From DATMBL01 sp050735975 (GTDB lineage Bacteria; Desulfobacterota; Binatia; UBA9968): a stretch of DNA of 32,652 bases. The notes under the pieces were generated by a model that worked only from the letters and a program-made list of their open reading frames with translations, had not been told where the DNA came from and made no database searches. Of this stretch, positions 16,651-24,345 are shown piece after piece. How positions within the stretch are numbered: position 1 is the stretch's first letter; each line of letters opens with the position of its first letter. The stretch spans positions 1-32,652 of the forward strand of contig JBOHVS010000300.1 of the NCBI GenBank assembly GCA_050735975.1, in the 5' to 3' direction. The translations under genes and the position numbers were made by a program.

Positions 16651-17142
16651 ATGGATTCGTGGGAAGTCGTCACCCGTTCCCCCCAACAGACCCAAAAGTG
16701 GGGAAAGAGGCTGGGTCAGCTCATGAAAGGGGGCGAAATTATCGGCCTGATCGGGGAGTTGGGAGCAGGCAAGACTTGTTTTGTTAGGGGGGTAGCGGAT
16801 GGCCTGGAGGTAGAGAAAGAGGCTTGGATCCGTAGCCCGAGTTTTACTTTGATTAACGAATATCATGGCCGGCTACCGGTTTATCATATCGATCTTTACC
16901 GGATTGGAAGCCGGCATGAGCTGGAAGGGTTGAATCTTCGAGAATACTTATATTCAGATGGCGTTAGCCTGGTCGAATGGTTCGAAAAGCTCCCGGCGGA
17001 CGAACTCGACGAATACTTGGAATTGAGATTGGCTTATGCCGATGGGACAGCCCGGCAACTGATATTTACGGCGCGCGGCAAGCGGTATGAAACCATTATC
17101 GAGGCCTTAAGAGAACGCAAGGTTAAAGGGTTTAACGGTTGA
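16651..17142 (+). CDS. tsaE: tRNA t6A synthesis ATPase TsaE
   Basis: TsaE is the small P-loop ATPase that, with TsaB and TsaD, drives threonylcarbamoylation of A37 in ANN-decoding tRNAs. The 163-aa protein has Walker A GELGAGKT (35-42), a switch-like SPSFTLINEYHG segment (about 70-81), HIDLYRIG and the GVSLVEWFEKLP motif that is typical of the family. A GGAG box lies about 11 bases before the ATG. No tsaB or tsaD is present in the window. Confidence 0.94.
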   Translation: MDSWEVVTRSPQQTQKWGKRLGQLMKGGEIIGLIGELGAGKTCFVRGVADGLEVEKEAWIRSPSFTLINEYHGRLPVYHIDLYRIGSRHELEGLNLREYLYSDGVSLVEWFEKLPADELDEYLELRLAYADGTARQLIFTARGKRYETIIEALRERKVKGFNG

Positions 17143-17143
17143 G

Positions 17144-17192
17144 CAATTTTAGATTTTGGATTTTGGATTAAAGAGTCTAGAATCTAAAATTG
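17144..17192. repeat. AT-rich inverted repeat between tsaE and lysC
   Basis: CAATTTTAGATT (17144-17155) is the exact reverse complement of AATCTAAAATTG (17181-17192), with a 25-base loop of related sequence. It starts two bases after the tsaE stop and ends 10 bases before the lysC ATG. It could end or attenuate transcription, or be a dispersed element. Confidence 0.6.
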
Positions 17193-17202
17193 ATGATGGC
17201 AT

Positions 17203-18426
17203 ATGGCGTTGCTGGTGCAAAAATACGGCGGAACATCGGTTGGCTCGGTCGAGCGAATCAGACGGGTTGCGGATAAGGTTCTCGCGACGCGGCGAGCGGG
17301 TAACGATGTGGTTGTCGTGGTCTCGGCAATGGCGGGCGAGACAAACCGCCTGCTGGCTCTGGCTCATGAAATTTCAGAGATCCCGGACGAGCGCGAGAAG
17401 GATGTCTTGCTGGCATCCGGCGAGCAGGTTTCGGTTGCTTTGCTGGGTCTCGCCTTGAGGGAGTTAGGGCAGCCGGCGCGATCCTTTTTGGGCCACCAAG
17501 TGAGGATCGAAACAGACAACGCCTACGGTAAGGCGCGCATCCGCAAGATCGATTCGACGAAGATAATCAAGGCGCTGCGGAGCGGCGAAGTTGTCGTCAT
17601 AGCGGGGTTTCAAGGCGTCGATGAGGAGGACAATATCACCACCTTGGGGCGGGGAGGCTCGGACACCAGTGCCGTAGCGCTGGCGGCGTTCCTGAACGCC
17701 GATGCTTGCGAGATCTACACCGATGTCGAGGGCGTTTTTACCAGTGATCCGGCAATCTGTCCGGATGCGCGGAAGCTGGCGCGAATTTCGTACGACGAAA
17801 TGATCGAGTTAGCGAGCACGGGAGCAAAAGTTCTGGAGATCCGTTCCGTGGGATTCGCTAAAAAGTTCTCTGTGCCGGTCCACGTGCGTTCAACGTTCGT
17901 CGACCAGGAAGGCACATGGCTGACGGAGGAGGACAGGAGCATGGACGATGTGTTGGTTTCGGGGGTGAGTTACGATAAGAACGAGGCGAAAATCACGCTT
18001 CTTCGGGTGCCGGATCGCCCGGGGCTCGCGGCGGCGATTTTCGGCCCGATAGCCGCCGCCCACATCGTCGTGGATATGATTATTCAGAACGTCAGCGAAG
18101 ACGGCACGACCGATCTGACTTTCACCGTGCCCAGGGCGGATTATAAAAAGGCCATGTCGATCGTCGAGAAGACGCTGCCGGTGATCCAGGCGAAGGGCGT
18201 GAAGGTCGACACCGATATGACAAAGGTCTCCGTCGTCGGGGTCGGGATGCGGACCCACGCAGGCGTGGCGGCAAAGATGTTCGAAGTTTTGGCCCGGGAA
18301 GGAATCAATATCGAGATGATCTCGACGTCGGAAATCAAAATCTCGGTCGTGATCGCGACAAAATACACCGAACTCGCGGTTCGCGTGTTGCATGAAGCGT
18401 TCATCGGAAATCAGGAGAAGCTATGA
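17203..18426 (+). CDS. lysC: Aspartate kinase
   Basis: LysC phosphorylates aspartate, the first step toward lysine, threonine and methionine. The 407-aa protein has KYGGTSVGSVERI (7-19), VVSAMAGETNRLL, GEQVSVALL, FQGVDEEDNITTLGRGGSDTSAVALA and TDVEGVFTSDP, which form the amino-acid kinase domain. Two C-terminal ACT domains follow (about 265-335, with VPDRPGLAAAIFGPIA, and 345-405, with MRTHAGVAAKMFEVLAREGINIEMISTSEIKISVVI). That layout predicts feedback inhibition, typically by lysine and/or threonine. Its stop overlaps cimA by four bases. Confidence 0.96.
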   Translation: MALLVQKYGGTSVGSVERIRRVADKVLATRRAGNDVVVVVSAMAGETNRLLALAHEISEIPDEREKDVLLASGEQVSVALLGLALRELGQPARSFLGHQVRIETDNAYGKARIRKIDSTKIIKALRSGEVVVIAGFQGVDEEDNITTLGRGGSDTSAVALAAFLNADACEIYTDVEGVFTSDPAICPDARKLARISYDEMIELASTGAKVLEIRSVGFAKKFSVPVHVRSTFVDQEGTWLTEEDRSMDDVLVSGVSYDKNEAKITLLRVPDRPGLAAAIFGPIAAAHIVVDMIIQNVSEDGTTDLTFTVPRADYKKAMSIVEKTLPVIQAKGVKVDTDMTKVSVVGVGMRTHAGVAAKMFEVLAREGINIEMISTSEIKISVVIATKYTELAVRVLHEAFIGNQEKL

Positions 18427-20003
18427 AGGATGTTTCTATTTACGACACAACGCTTCGTGACGGCAGCCAGGGCGAAGGCGTGGCCTTTTCGATGGAGGAC
18501 AAAATCCGCATTGCCCAGCGGTTGGACGCCCTCGGAATTCATTACATCGAAGGCGGCTGGCCCGGGAGCAATCCGAAGGACATCCGCTTTTTCCGGCAGA
18601 TTCAGGATGCGCATCTAAAACATGCCAAAGTGGCTGCGTTCGGCTCGACGCGGCGGCCTGGAATCGCCCCGGAATCAGACTCGAACCTCCGGGCCTTGGT
18701 CGAGGCCGCGACCCCGGTTGCGACCATCTTCGGAAAATCGTGGGATTTTCACGTAACCGCGGCGCTCGAGACAACGCTCGGAGAAAATCTGGCGATGATT
18801 ACGGATTCCCTTGCGTTCCTGCTGCGCCATTTCGAAGAGGTGATCTACGATGCTGAGCACTTCTTCGATGGCTTCAAGAGGAACCGCGAATACGCTTTGA
18901 GGACCCTTCGCGCGGCTGAGGAAGGAGGCGCCCACATCCTGGTTCTGTGCGATACCAACGGGGGCACGCTGCCGCATGAAATCACTGAGATCATCCGCGA
19001 GGTCAAGCGGCATGCGAAGACTTCGCTCGGCATTCACGTCCACAACGACTCCGAGTGTGGGGTAGCGAACTCGCTGGCGGCGGTGTCGGAAGGCGTGAAC
19101 CAGGTCCAGGGCACGATCAATGGCTATGGGGAGCGATGCGGCAACGCGAACTTGGTGTCGATCATTCCCAACCTGGCGCTCAAGATGGGCGTCCGCTGTC
19201 TCCCGGATGGGAATCTGAGCGAGCTGAGGGATGTGTCGCGCTTAATTTCAGAGCTCGCGAACCGCCAGCCGTGGCAGCACCAGCCGTTCGTGGGCGATTC
19301 GGCGTTTGCCCACAAGGGGGGGATTCACGTTTCCGCCGTGCTCAAGCATCCGGAGACTTACGAGCACGTCAATCCCGAGCTTGTGGGGAACCATCGGCGC
19401 GTCTTGGTTTCCGAGCTGGCCGGACAGTCCAACATCTTATGGAAAACCAAAGAGTACGGAATTGATCTGGAGAAGAGCACGCCGGAGACTCGCCAGATTA
19501 TCGAGACGCTGAAACAGTTGGAAGACCAGGGGTTCCAGTTTGAAGGAGCCGAGGCCTCGTTCGAGCTTTTGATCCAAGGCGCCTTGGGGAGAAAGAAAAA
19601 AAACTTTCGGCTGATCGGGTTCCGGGTTATCGACGAAAAGCGGAAGGAGGGTGAGCCGCCGCTGTCCGAGGCGACCATCATGGTCGAAGTCGATGGTGTC
19701 ATGGAACACGCCGCGGCAATGGGCAACGGCCCCGTGAACGCGCTCGACCAGGCGCTGCGCCGGGCATTGACGAAATTCTACCCATCGCTTAACGACGTTG
19801 AACTGCTCGACTACAAAGTCCGGGTGCTCTCTTCGGGCGAGGGAACGGGGGCGTCGGTTCGGGTCTTGATCGAGTCCGGTGACAAGAAGGATCGCTGGGG
19901 CACGGTGGGAGTTTCGCACAACGTCATCGATGCGAGCTGGCAGGCCCTGTGCGACGGCATTGACTATAAGCTTTATAAGGACGCCCGACACCGGACAGGT
20001 TGA
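18423..20003 (+). CDS. cimA: (R)-citramalate synthase
   Basis: CimA condenses pyruvate and acetyl-CoA to citramalate, starting the threonine-independent isoleucine route. The 526-aa protein has the DRE-TIM signature YDTTLRDGSQGEGVAFS (about 6-22), then HFFDGFKRN, LCDTNGGTLPHEI, GIHVHNDSECGVANSLAAV, QGTINGYGERCGNANL and HKGGIHVSAVLKHPETYEHV. It ends in a LeuA-type regulatory domain. The motif YGERCGNANL, the combination HPETYEHV and the length match the CimA/AksA-like clade better than 2-isopropylmalate synthase, so isoleucine rather than leucine is the likely product. It is coupled to lysC through ATGA. Confidence 0.93.
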   Translation: MKDVSIYDTTLRDGSQGEGVAFSMEDKIRIAQRLDALGIHYIEGGWPGSNPKDIRFFRQIQDAHLKHAKVAAFGSTRRPGIAPESDSNLRALVEAATPVATIFGKSWDFHVTAALETTLGENLAMITDSLAFLLRHFEEVIYDAEHFFDGFKRNREYALRTLRAAEEGGAHILVLCDTNGGTLPHEITEIIREVKRHAKTSLGIHVHNDSECGVANSLAAVSEGVNQVQGTINGYGERCGNANLVSIIPNLALKMGVRCLPDGNLSELRDVSRLISELANRQPWQHQPFVGDSAFAHKGGIHVSAVLKHPETYEHVNPELVGNHRRVLVSELAGQSNILWKTKEYGIDLEKSTPETRQIIETLKQLEDQGFQFEGAEASFELLIQGALGRKKKNFRLIGFRVIDEKRKEGEPPLSEATIMVEVDGVMEHAAAMGNGPVNALDQALRRALTKFYPSLNDVELLDYKVRVLSSGEGTGASVRVLIESGDKKDRWGTVGVSHNVIDASWQALCDGIDYKLYKDARHRTG

Positions 20004-20025
20004 GGTAGGTTAAGCTAAGGCTGAG

Positions 20026-20196
20026 AGGCTGTGAAAAAATCCGCTTCATGGTTCCCTTCGACTTCGCTGGGCAGACTCGCTCACCACGAGCGGTATAGCA
20101 CAATGGGAATTTAAGTACTTAGCCGTTGGTTCCTTCGATGAACTCAGGACAGGCTCTGAGCTCGTCGAAGGGCAACGGCTAATTTTTTCACAGCTT
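20026..20196. repeat. Nested inverted-repeat element between cimA and cysE
   Basis: Outer arms AGGCTGTGAAAAAAT (20026-20040) and ATTTTTTCACAGCTT (20182-20196) are inverted with one mismatch. Inside, AGCCGTTG (20121-20128) pairs with CAACGGCT (20173-20180), and within that CCTTCGA pairs with TCGAAGG. This gives a long stem across 20121-20180. The whole unit is about 170 bp with no credible ORF. It resembles a MITE or a composite REP, and the plus-strand T-run after the inner hairpin could also terminate the cimA transcript. Confidence 0.75.
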
Positions 20197-20284
20197 CTGA
20201 GGTTAAGTTCAGAACAGTTCGACATTCGAGGTTCGAAACTCAACCTGAACCTAAATCTCGATCTGTTTTGAGATTTCTGGAATC

Positions 20285-21019
20285 ATGTGGGAAATTCTTA
20301 AAGAAGATATCCGGGTCGTTTTTGATCGAGACCCGGCCGCTCGTAACGTGTGGGAGATTATTCTCACCTACCCAGGGTTCCACGCGCTTTTCTTCTATCG
20401 CGTAGCGCACGCGGCCTGGATATACGGTTTTAAGGGACTTGGGCGTTTCATCAGCAACCTCGGCCGCTTTTTTACCGGCATTGAGGTCCATCCAGGAGCC
20501 AAGATCGGCCGCCGTTTCTTTATCGACCACGGTATGGGGGTGGTTATCGGCGAAACCGCGGAGATCGCGAACGACGTCACGATCTACCAAGGAGTAACCC
20601 TGGGTGGCACGAGTCTGAGAAAGGAGAAGCGTCATCCGACCGTCGAGGACTGGGTGGTCGTTGGCGCAGGCGCTACCGTGCTTGGGCCCGTGACCATCGG
20701 GCACAACAGCAGGATCGGTTCCGGGTCGGTCGTGGTGACCGCTGTTCCACCGCATTCGACAGTGGTGGGCATTCCCGGACGAGTCGTGGAAGGAGAAGCC
20801 GCCCGGCGCCAAGCCGATGCGCACATTATCGATTTAGATCACGCTCGGTTGCCGGACCCGATCGCGAAAGCGATCGGCGGGTTGGTAGACTACATCCAGA
20901 AGCTCGAAAAACGCGTCGATGAACTGAGCGCGCGGCAGGGCGGGTTGGAAGAAAAAAGCGCGGAAGAGAGCGAAGTTCTGAACAAAGTAAGAGAGTTGTT
21001 GAAGAACACGGGGAGTTAA
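20285..21019 (+). CDS. cysE: Serine O-acetyltransferase
   Basis: CysE acetylates serine with acetyl-CoA to give O-acetylserine, the precursor of cysteine. The 244-aa protein (the short, EpsC-like form) has the helical N-terminal domain RDPAARNVWEIILTYPGFHALFFYRVAHA. The left-handed beta-helix follows: IEVHPGAKIGRRFFIDHGMGVVIGETA, VTIYQGVTLGGT and HPTVEDWVVVGAGATVLG. The catalytic His of IDHGMGVV and the GETA loop are intact. A long helical, charged tail (about 195-244) follows the hexapeptide domain. A small palindrome (AAATCTC/GAGATTT, 20253-20276) immediately precedes the gene; its regulatory value is unknown. Confidence 0.94.
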   Translation: MWEILKEDIRVVFDRDPAARNVWEIILTYPGFHALFFYRVAHAAWIYGFKGLGRFISNLGRFFTGIEVHPGAKIGRRFFIDHGMGVVIGETAEIANDVTIYQGVTLGGTSLRKEKRHPTVEDWVVVGAGATVLGPVTIGHNSRIGSGSVVVTAVPPHSTVVGIPGRVVEGEAARRQADAHIIDLDHARLPDPIAKAIGGLVDYIQKLEKRVDELSARQGGLEEKSAEESEVLNKVRELLKNTGS

Positions 21020-21092
21020 GAAGACGAGATAACCACAAAGAACGCAAAGGTCTCAAAGTTTTGATTGTTTCTTTTCCTCCCGGACGTAAGCA

Positions 21093-22163
21093 ATGCGAAT
21101 GCGAAAAAGGAAGGTAGTCGTCGCCATGAGCGGCGGGGTCGATAGCTCGGTCGCGGCCGGTTTGCTCGTGGAACAAGGCTACGACGTTCAGGGAGTCTCG
21201 CTGCGCATGTGGGAGGGGGCTAAGCTCGGCCCGCGCACCTGCTCCGATCATCGCGGGGCGAAAGACGTAGCGGCGATGCTGAATATCCCGCACACATTGC
21301 TGGATCTGCGGTCTCATTTCGTAGAGGCGGTGGTGAAGCCGTTTGCGGGAGACTACCTGCGGGGCCGGACACCCAATCCGTGCATTGCCTGCAACCGCGA
21401 TTTCAAGCTTGGTGCTTTGCTCGATTGGGCTAAAAGGCAGGGTGCCGATTATGTTGCCACGGGTCATTATGCGAGGATTGCTCGAAGCGACAGAAATCGA
21501 CAGTGCTCGATTTTTCGAGGAGCGGACCGGTTAAAGGACCAGACCTACTTTCTTTTTGCGCTTTCTCAGGATCAGTTGGCCCATACGCTGTTTCCGCTCG
21601 GCGGTATGCGGAAAACAGACGTGCGCGAGCAGGCGGCCCGCATGGGACTTCCGGTGGCCGAGAAGCCTGAAAGCCAGGACATCTGCTTCGGTGATTACAG
21701 AATGCTGGTCGAATCCTACGCTGGCGAGAATGAGCTCGGAGGCGGTGACATTGTTGATCGGACGGGAACGGTCTTGGGACGGCACGATGGAATTTACGGC
21801 CTCACGGTCGGGCAGCGGAAAGGGTTAGGCGTTTCCGCGCCTCAGCCGCTCTATGTCTTGGAGATTGAAGAACGCTCGAGGCGGGTCGTAGTCGGCACGA
21901 AGGACGAGCTCGGCTGCGATGGGCTCATCGCTCAAGGCGTGAACTGGATCGGGTCGCCCGACGGAGAAGAGAGCGCCGCCGAGGTCCAGATTCGCTACCG
22001 TTCCCCCGCGATTCCATGCACCATTCGTGCGCTCCGGAGGGACAGTTGCGAGGTTTACTTCGACGACGCGTATCCGTCGGTCACCCCGGGACAAGCGGCG
22101 GTTTTTTATCGCGGAGACCGGCTATTGGGCGGCGGCTGGATCGAGCGAACGATCAGGATGTAG
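21093..22163 (+). CDS. mnmA: tRNA-specific 2-thiouridylase MnmA
   Basis: MnmA installs the 2-thio group on U34 of Lys, Glu and Gln tRNAs, using ATP and persulfide sulfur. The 356-aa protein has PP-loop SGGVDS (13-18), TPNPCIACN with Cys97, DYVATGHYARI (about 119-129), DQTYFLFAL and KPESQDICFGD with Cys198. It also has GLTVGQRKGLGV, all expected for catalysis by the Cys97/Cys198 pair. The start could be either of two nearby ATGs. Just upstream lies AACCACAAAGAACGCAAAG (21032-21050), a dispersed motif in this window family that also appears partly near 26443. Confidence 0.95.
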   Translation: MRMRKRKVVVAMSGGVDSSVAAGLLVEQGYDVQGVSLRMWEGAKLGPRTCSDHRGAKDVAAMLNIPHTLLDLRSHFVEAVVKPFAGDYLRGRTPNPCIACNRDFKLGALLDWAKRQGADYVATGHYARIARSDRNRQCSIFRGADRLKDQTYFLFALSQDQLAHTLFPLGGMRKTDVREQAARMGLPVAEKPESQDICFGDYRMLVESYAGENELGGGDIVDRTGTVLGRHDGIYGLTVGQRKGLGVSAPQPLYVLEIEERSRRVVVGTKDELGCDGLIAQGVNWIGSPDGEESAAEVQIRYRSPAIPCTIRALRRDSCEVYFDDAYPSVTPGQAAVFYRGDRLLGGGWIERTIRM

Positions 22164-22174
22164 AATCGCGCCCG

Positions 22175-22234
22175 ATCTCAGATTGCACATCTCAAATGGC
22201 GAAAATCTGAAATCTGACATTTGAAATCTGAGAT
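22175..22234. repeat. AT-rich inverted repeat between mnmA and mtaB
   Basis: ATCTCAGATT (22175-22184) is the reverse complement of AATCTGAGAT (22225-22234). The interior contains tandem-like AAATCTGAAATCTGACATTTGAAATCT units. It resembles the element before lysC and lies between a gene stop and the next start. Confidence 0.55.
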
Positions 22235-22252
22235 TCTGAGCGAAGCGAAGAT

Positions 22253-23602
22253 ATGCGTGTAGCCATCACAACTCTCGGTTGCAAGGTCAACCAGTATGAT
22301 TCCGCCGTGATTCAAAGCCGGTTGCAAGAAAGGCATTTATTCGTTCGCTTCGATGAGCCGGCCGATTGCTACATCATCAACAGCTGCACGGTAACCGACC
22401 GCGCGGATTGGGAAGCACGGCAACTCGTGCGGCGAGCCAAGCGCTTAAGCCCTCAGGCCAAGGTGTTGGTGACGGGATGTTATGCGCAGGTCAATCCCCA
22501 AGAGCTGGCCCTCGTGTCCGGGGTCGATTACGTGGTGGGGCTGAATCGCTTGGATGATTTGCTTCGGTTCATTGAATTGCCGGCCGGAAACGCGGAACCG
22601 ATCGTTGCCGTGAGTGACGTAAAGCGCGAGCGCGGCGTTCCCGTGTTAGGAACGCGGGCGCTGCCGGGGCATACGCGGGCTTTCCTTAAGATCCAGGAAG
22701 GATGCAACTATTCTTGCACCTATTGCATTATCCCCACCGCCCGCGGCTTGAGCCGCAGCGTGGCGCCGCGAGAAGTGCTGCACCAGGTGCGGCTTCTGGC
22801 GGATGCCGGCTTCAAGGAAATCGTTTTGACAGGCATTCATCTCGGCGGCTATGGGCAGGACCTCACGCCGAAGACCGAGTTGACGGTTTTGCTGGAAATG
22901 ATCGCTGCGAGCCGGTTGATTCCGCGCGTTCGCCTAAGCTCGCTTGATCCGCGGGAGGTGCCGGACCGGCTGCTCGATCTAATGGCGCAATCGGACGTGG
23001 TCTGTCCTCATCTCCATATCTGCGCGCAGGCTGGTGACGATCAGATTCTGCGGCGTATGCGGCGGAATTATGGAACCGGCTATTACCGTGATCTTGCCTA
23101 TAAAGTCCGTGAAAAACTTCCGGAGGCGGCTTTGGGCAGTGATATTATCGTCGGCTTCCCGGGTGAAAGCGACGATGACTTCGAGCGGTCGATCGAATTT
23201 TTCGCTTCGCTGCCGTTAACGTACTTCCACGTCTTCCCGTTTTCCGTTCGTCGCAACACACTCGCCGCTACGATGGCGAATCATGTGGCCCCTGCTGTGA
23301 AGAAGGCGCGGGCCCGGCGGATGCGCGAGCTCGGCGCGAACAAAAAAAGAGAGTTTTGCCTGCCCTTTAGTGGCCGAACGGTGCCGGTTTTGATCGAGGA
23401 GAAGGTCGATAGATCGACCGGCTGGCATAAGGGGTTTAGTCGTAACTATTTGCCGATAACTGTCTGTGGCGGCAACGATCTCATCAATTCCGAAGTCACC
23501 GTTGAACTCCAGGCTTTCGAAGGCGGATCTCTGATAGGGAGGGTCGTGGAAAGCCGCGCGCCTCACGCCAAAGAGACGAGCCGGAGTGTTGCCAATCTAT
23601 AG
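22253..23602 (+). CDS. mtaB: tRNA t6A37 methylthiotransferase MtaB
   Basis: MtaB converts t6A37 to ms2t6A37 in tRNA, using two 4Fe-4S clusters and SAM. The 449-aa protein begins TLGCKVNQYDS. Its N-terminal UPF0004 domain has Cys10, Cys45 (NSCTVTDRAD) and Cys76 (VTGCYAQ). The radical-SAM motif CNYSCTYCIIP carries Cys151, Cys155 and Cys158. HICAQAGDDQILRRMRRNY, SDIIVGFPGE and HVFPFSVR are family-typical, and the C-terminus is a TRAM-like domain. TLGCKVNQ and ...RADWEARQ favour MtaB over MiaB or RimO. Together with tsaE upstream it handles the same A37 modification. Confidence 0.93.
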   Translation: MRVAITTLGCKVNQYDSAVIQSRLQERHLFVRFDEPADCYIINSCTVTDRADWEARQLVRRAKRLSPQAKVLVTGCYAQVNPQELALVSGVDYVVGLNRLDDLLRFIELPAGNAEPIVAVSDVKRERGVPVLGTRALPGHTRAFLKIQEGCNYSCTYCIIPTARGLSRSVAPREVLHQVRLLADAGFKEIVLTGIHLGGYGQDLTPKTELTVLLEMIAASRLIPRVRLSSLDPREVPDRLLDLMAQSDVVCPHLHICAQAGDDQILRRMRRNYGTGYYRDLAYKVREKLPEAALGSDIIVGFPGESDDDFERSIEFFASLPLTYFHVFPFSVRRNTLAATMANHVAPAVKKARARRMRELGANKKREFCLPFSGRTVPVLIEEKVDRSTGWHKGFSRNYLPITVCGGNDLINSEVTVELQAFEGGSLIGRVVESRAPHAKETSRSVANL

Positions 23603-23605
23603 CCG

Positions 23606-24319
23606 TTGACATTGAAGGATCATCCTCAGCTCCGTCTCCTGCAGAAAGAGTTGGGATACGCCTTCGCGGATCCCTCCCTGCTTGTGCGTTCGCTCACCCA
23701 CGTTTCCTATAATCGCGATAAAGGCAACGGTCACAACGAAGTCCTCGAGTTCCTCGGCGACGCCGTCTTGGATCTAGCGATCAGCGATCTGCTGATGCGA
23801 TGTTATCCCGACCGGACGGAGGGCGATCTTTCGCGGATGCGCGCCGCTCTTGTCAATTCGACCGTATTGGCTGAGAAAGCCTCCACGCTCGATCTTGGCT
23901 CTCTTCTTCGTCTTGGCAAAGGAGAAGAGCGCAGCGGCGGGAGAAGCAAGGAGTCGATCCTCGCCGGCGCTTTCGAAGCATTGCTGGGCGGTGTTTACCG
24001 CGACGGCGGCTACGAGCCTGCCCGCGCTCTCGTGGAGCGATTTTTCGCTTACGACGTTCAAGAAAAGAAGCTCGGCTTGCAGGATTACAAAACCCGGTTG
24101 CAGGAGATAAGCCAGATGCTTTTTCATGCGCCCCCGACCTATCGTTTGGTATCCGAAACCGGCCCCGACCATGCGAAGCGTTTTATCACGGCAATTTCAG
24201 TGGGAGGCAAGGTTCTTGGCAAGGGTGAAGGCCGAAGCAAGAAACAATCAGAGCAGGAAGCAGCCAGAAAGGCTTTGAGCGAACTGCAAGAAAACGGCAA
24301 GGCGGACGTGAAAGATTAG
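23606..24319 (+). CDS. rnc: Ribonuclease III
   Basis: RNase III cleaves double-stranded RNA in rRNA maturation and mRNA decay. The 237-aa protein starts with TTG 3 bases after mtaB (a second TTG lies two codons later). It has the signature HNEVLEFLGDAVLDLAISD (about 43-61), with Glu45, Glu48 and Asp52, and SILAGAFEALLGGVYRDGG with the second acidic pair. A dsRNA-binding domain fills about 155-230: YKTRLQEISQ, FITAISVGGKVLGKGEGRSKKQSEQEAARKAL. All catalytic acids are present. Confidence 0.96.
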   Translation: MTLKDHPQLRLLQKELGYAFADPSLLVRSLTHVSYNRDKGNGHNEVLEFLGDAVLDLAISDLLMRCYPDRTEGDLSRMRAALVNSTVLAEKASTLDLGSLLRLGKGEERSGGRSKESILAGAFEALLGGVYRDGGYEPARALVERFFAYDVQEKKLGLQDYKTRLQEISQMLFHAPPTYRLVSETGPDHAKRFITAISVGGKVLGKGEGRSKKQSEQEAARKALSELQENGKADVKD

Positions 24320-24345
24320 CGTCAATCCGGATTAGTGTTTCCAAC

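Noticed and set aside
3203..20200. CRISPR array from the many short repeats
   Set aside because: The repeats are dispersed, palindromic and not regularly spaced; no cas gene is present.
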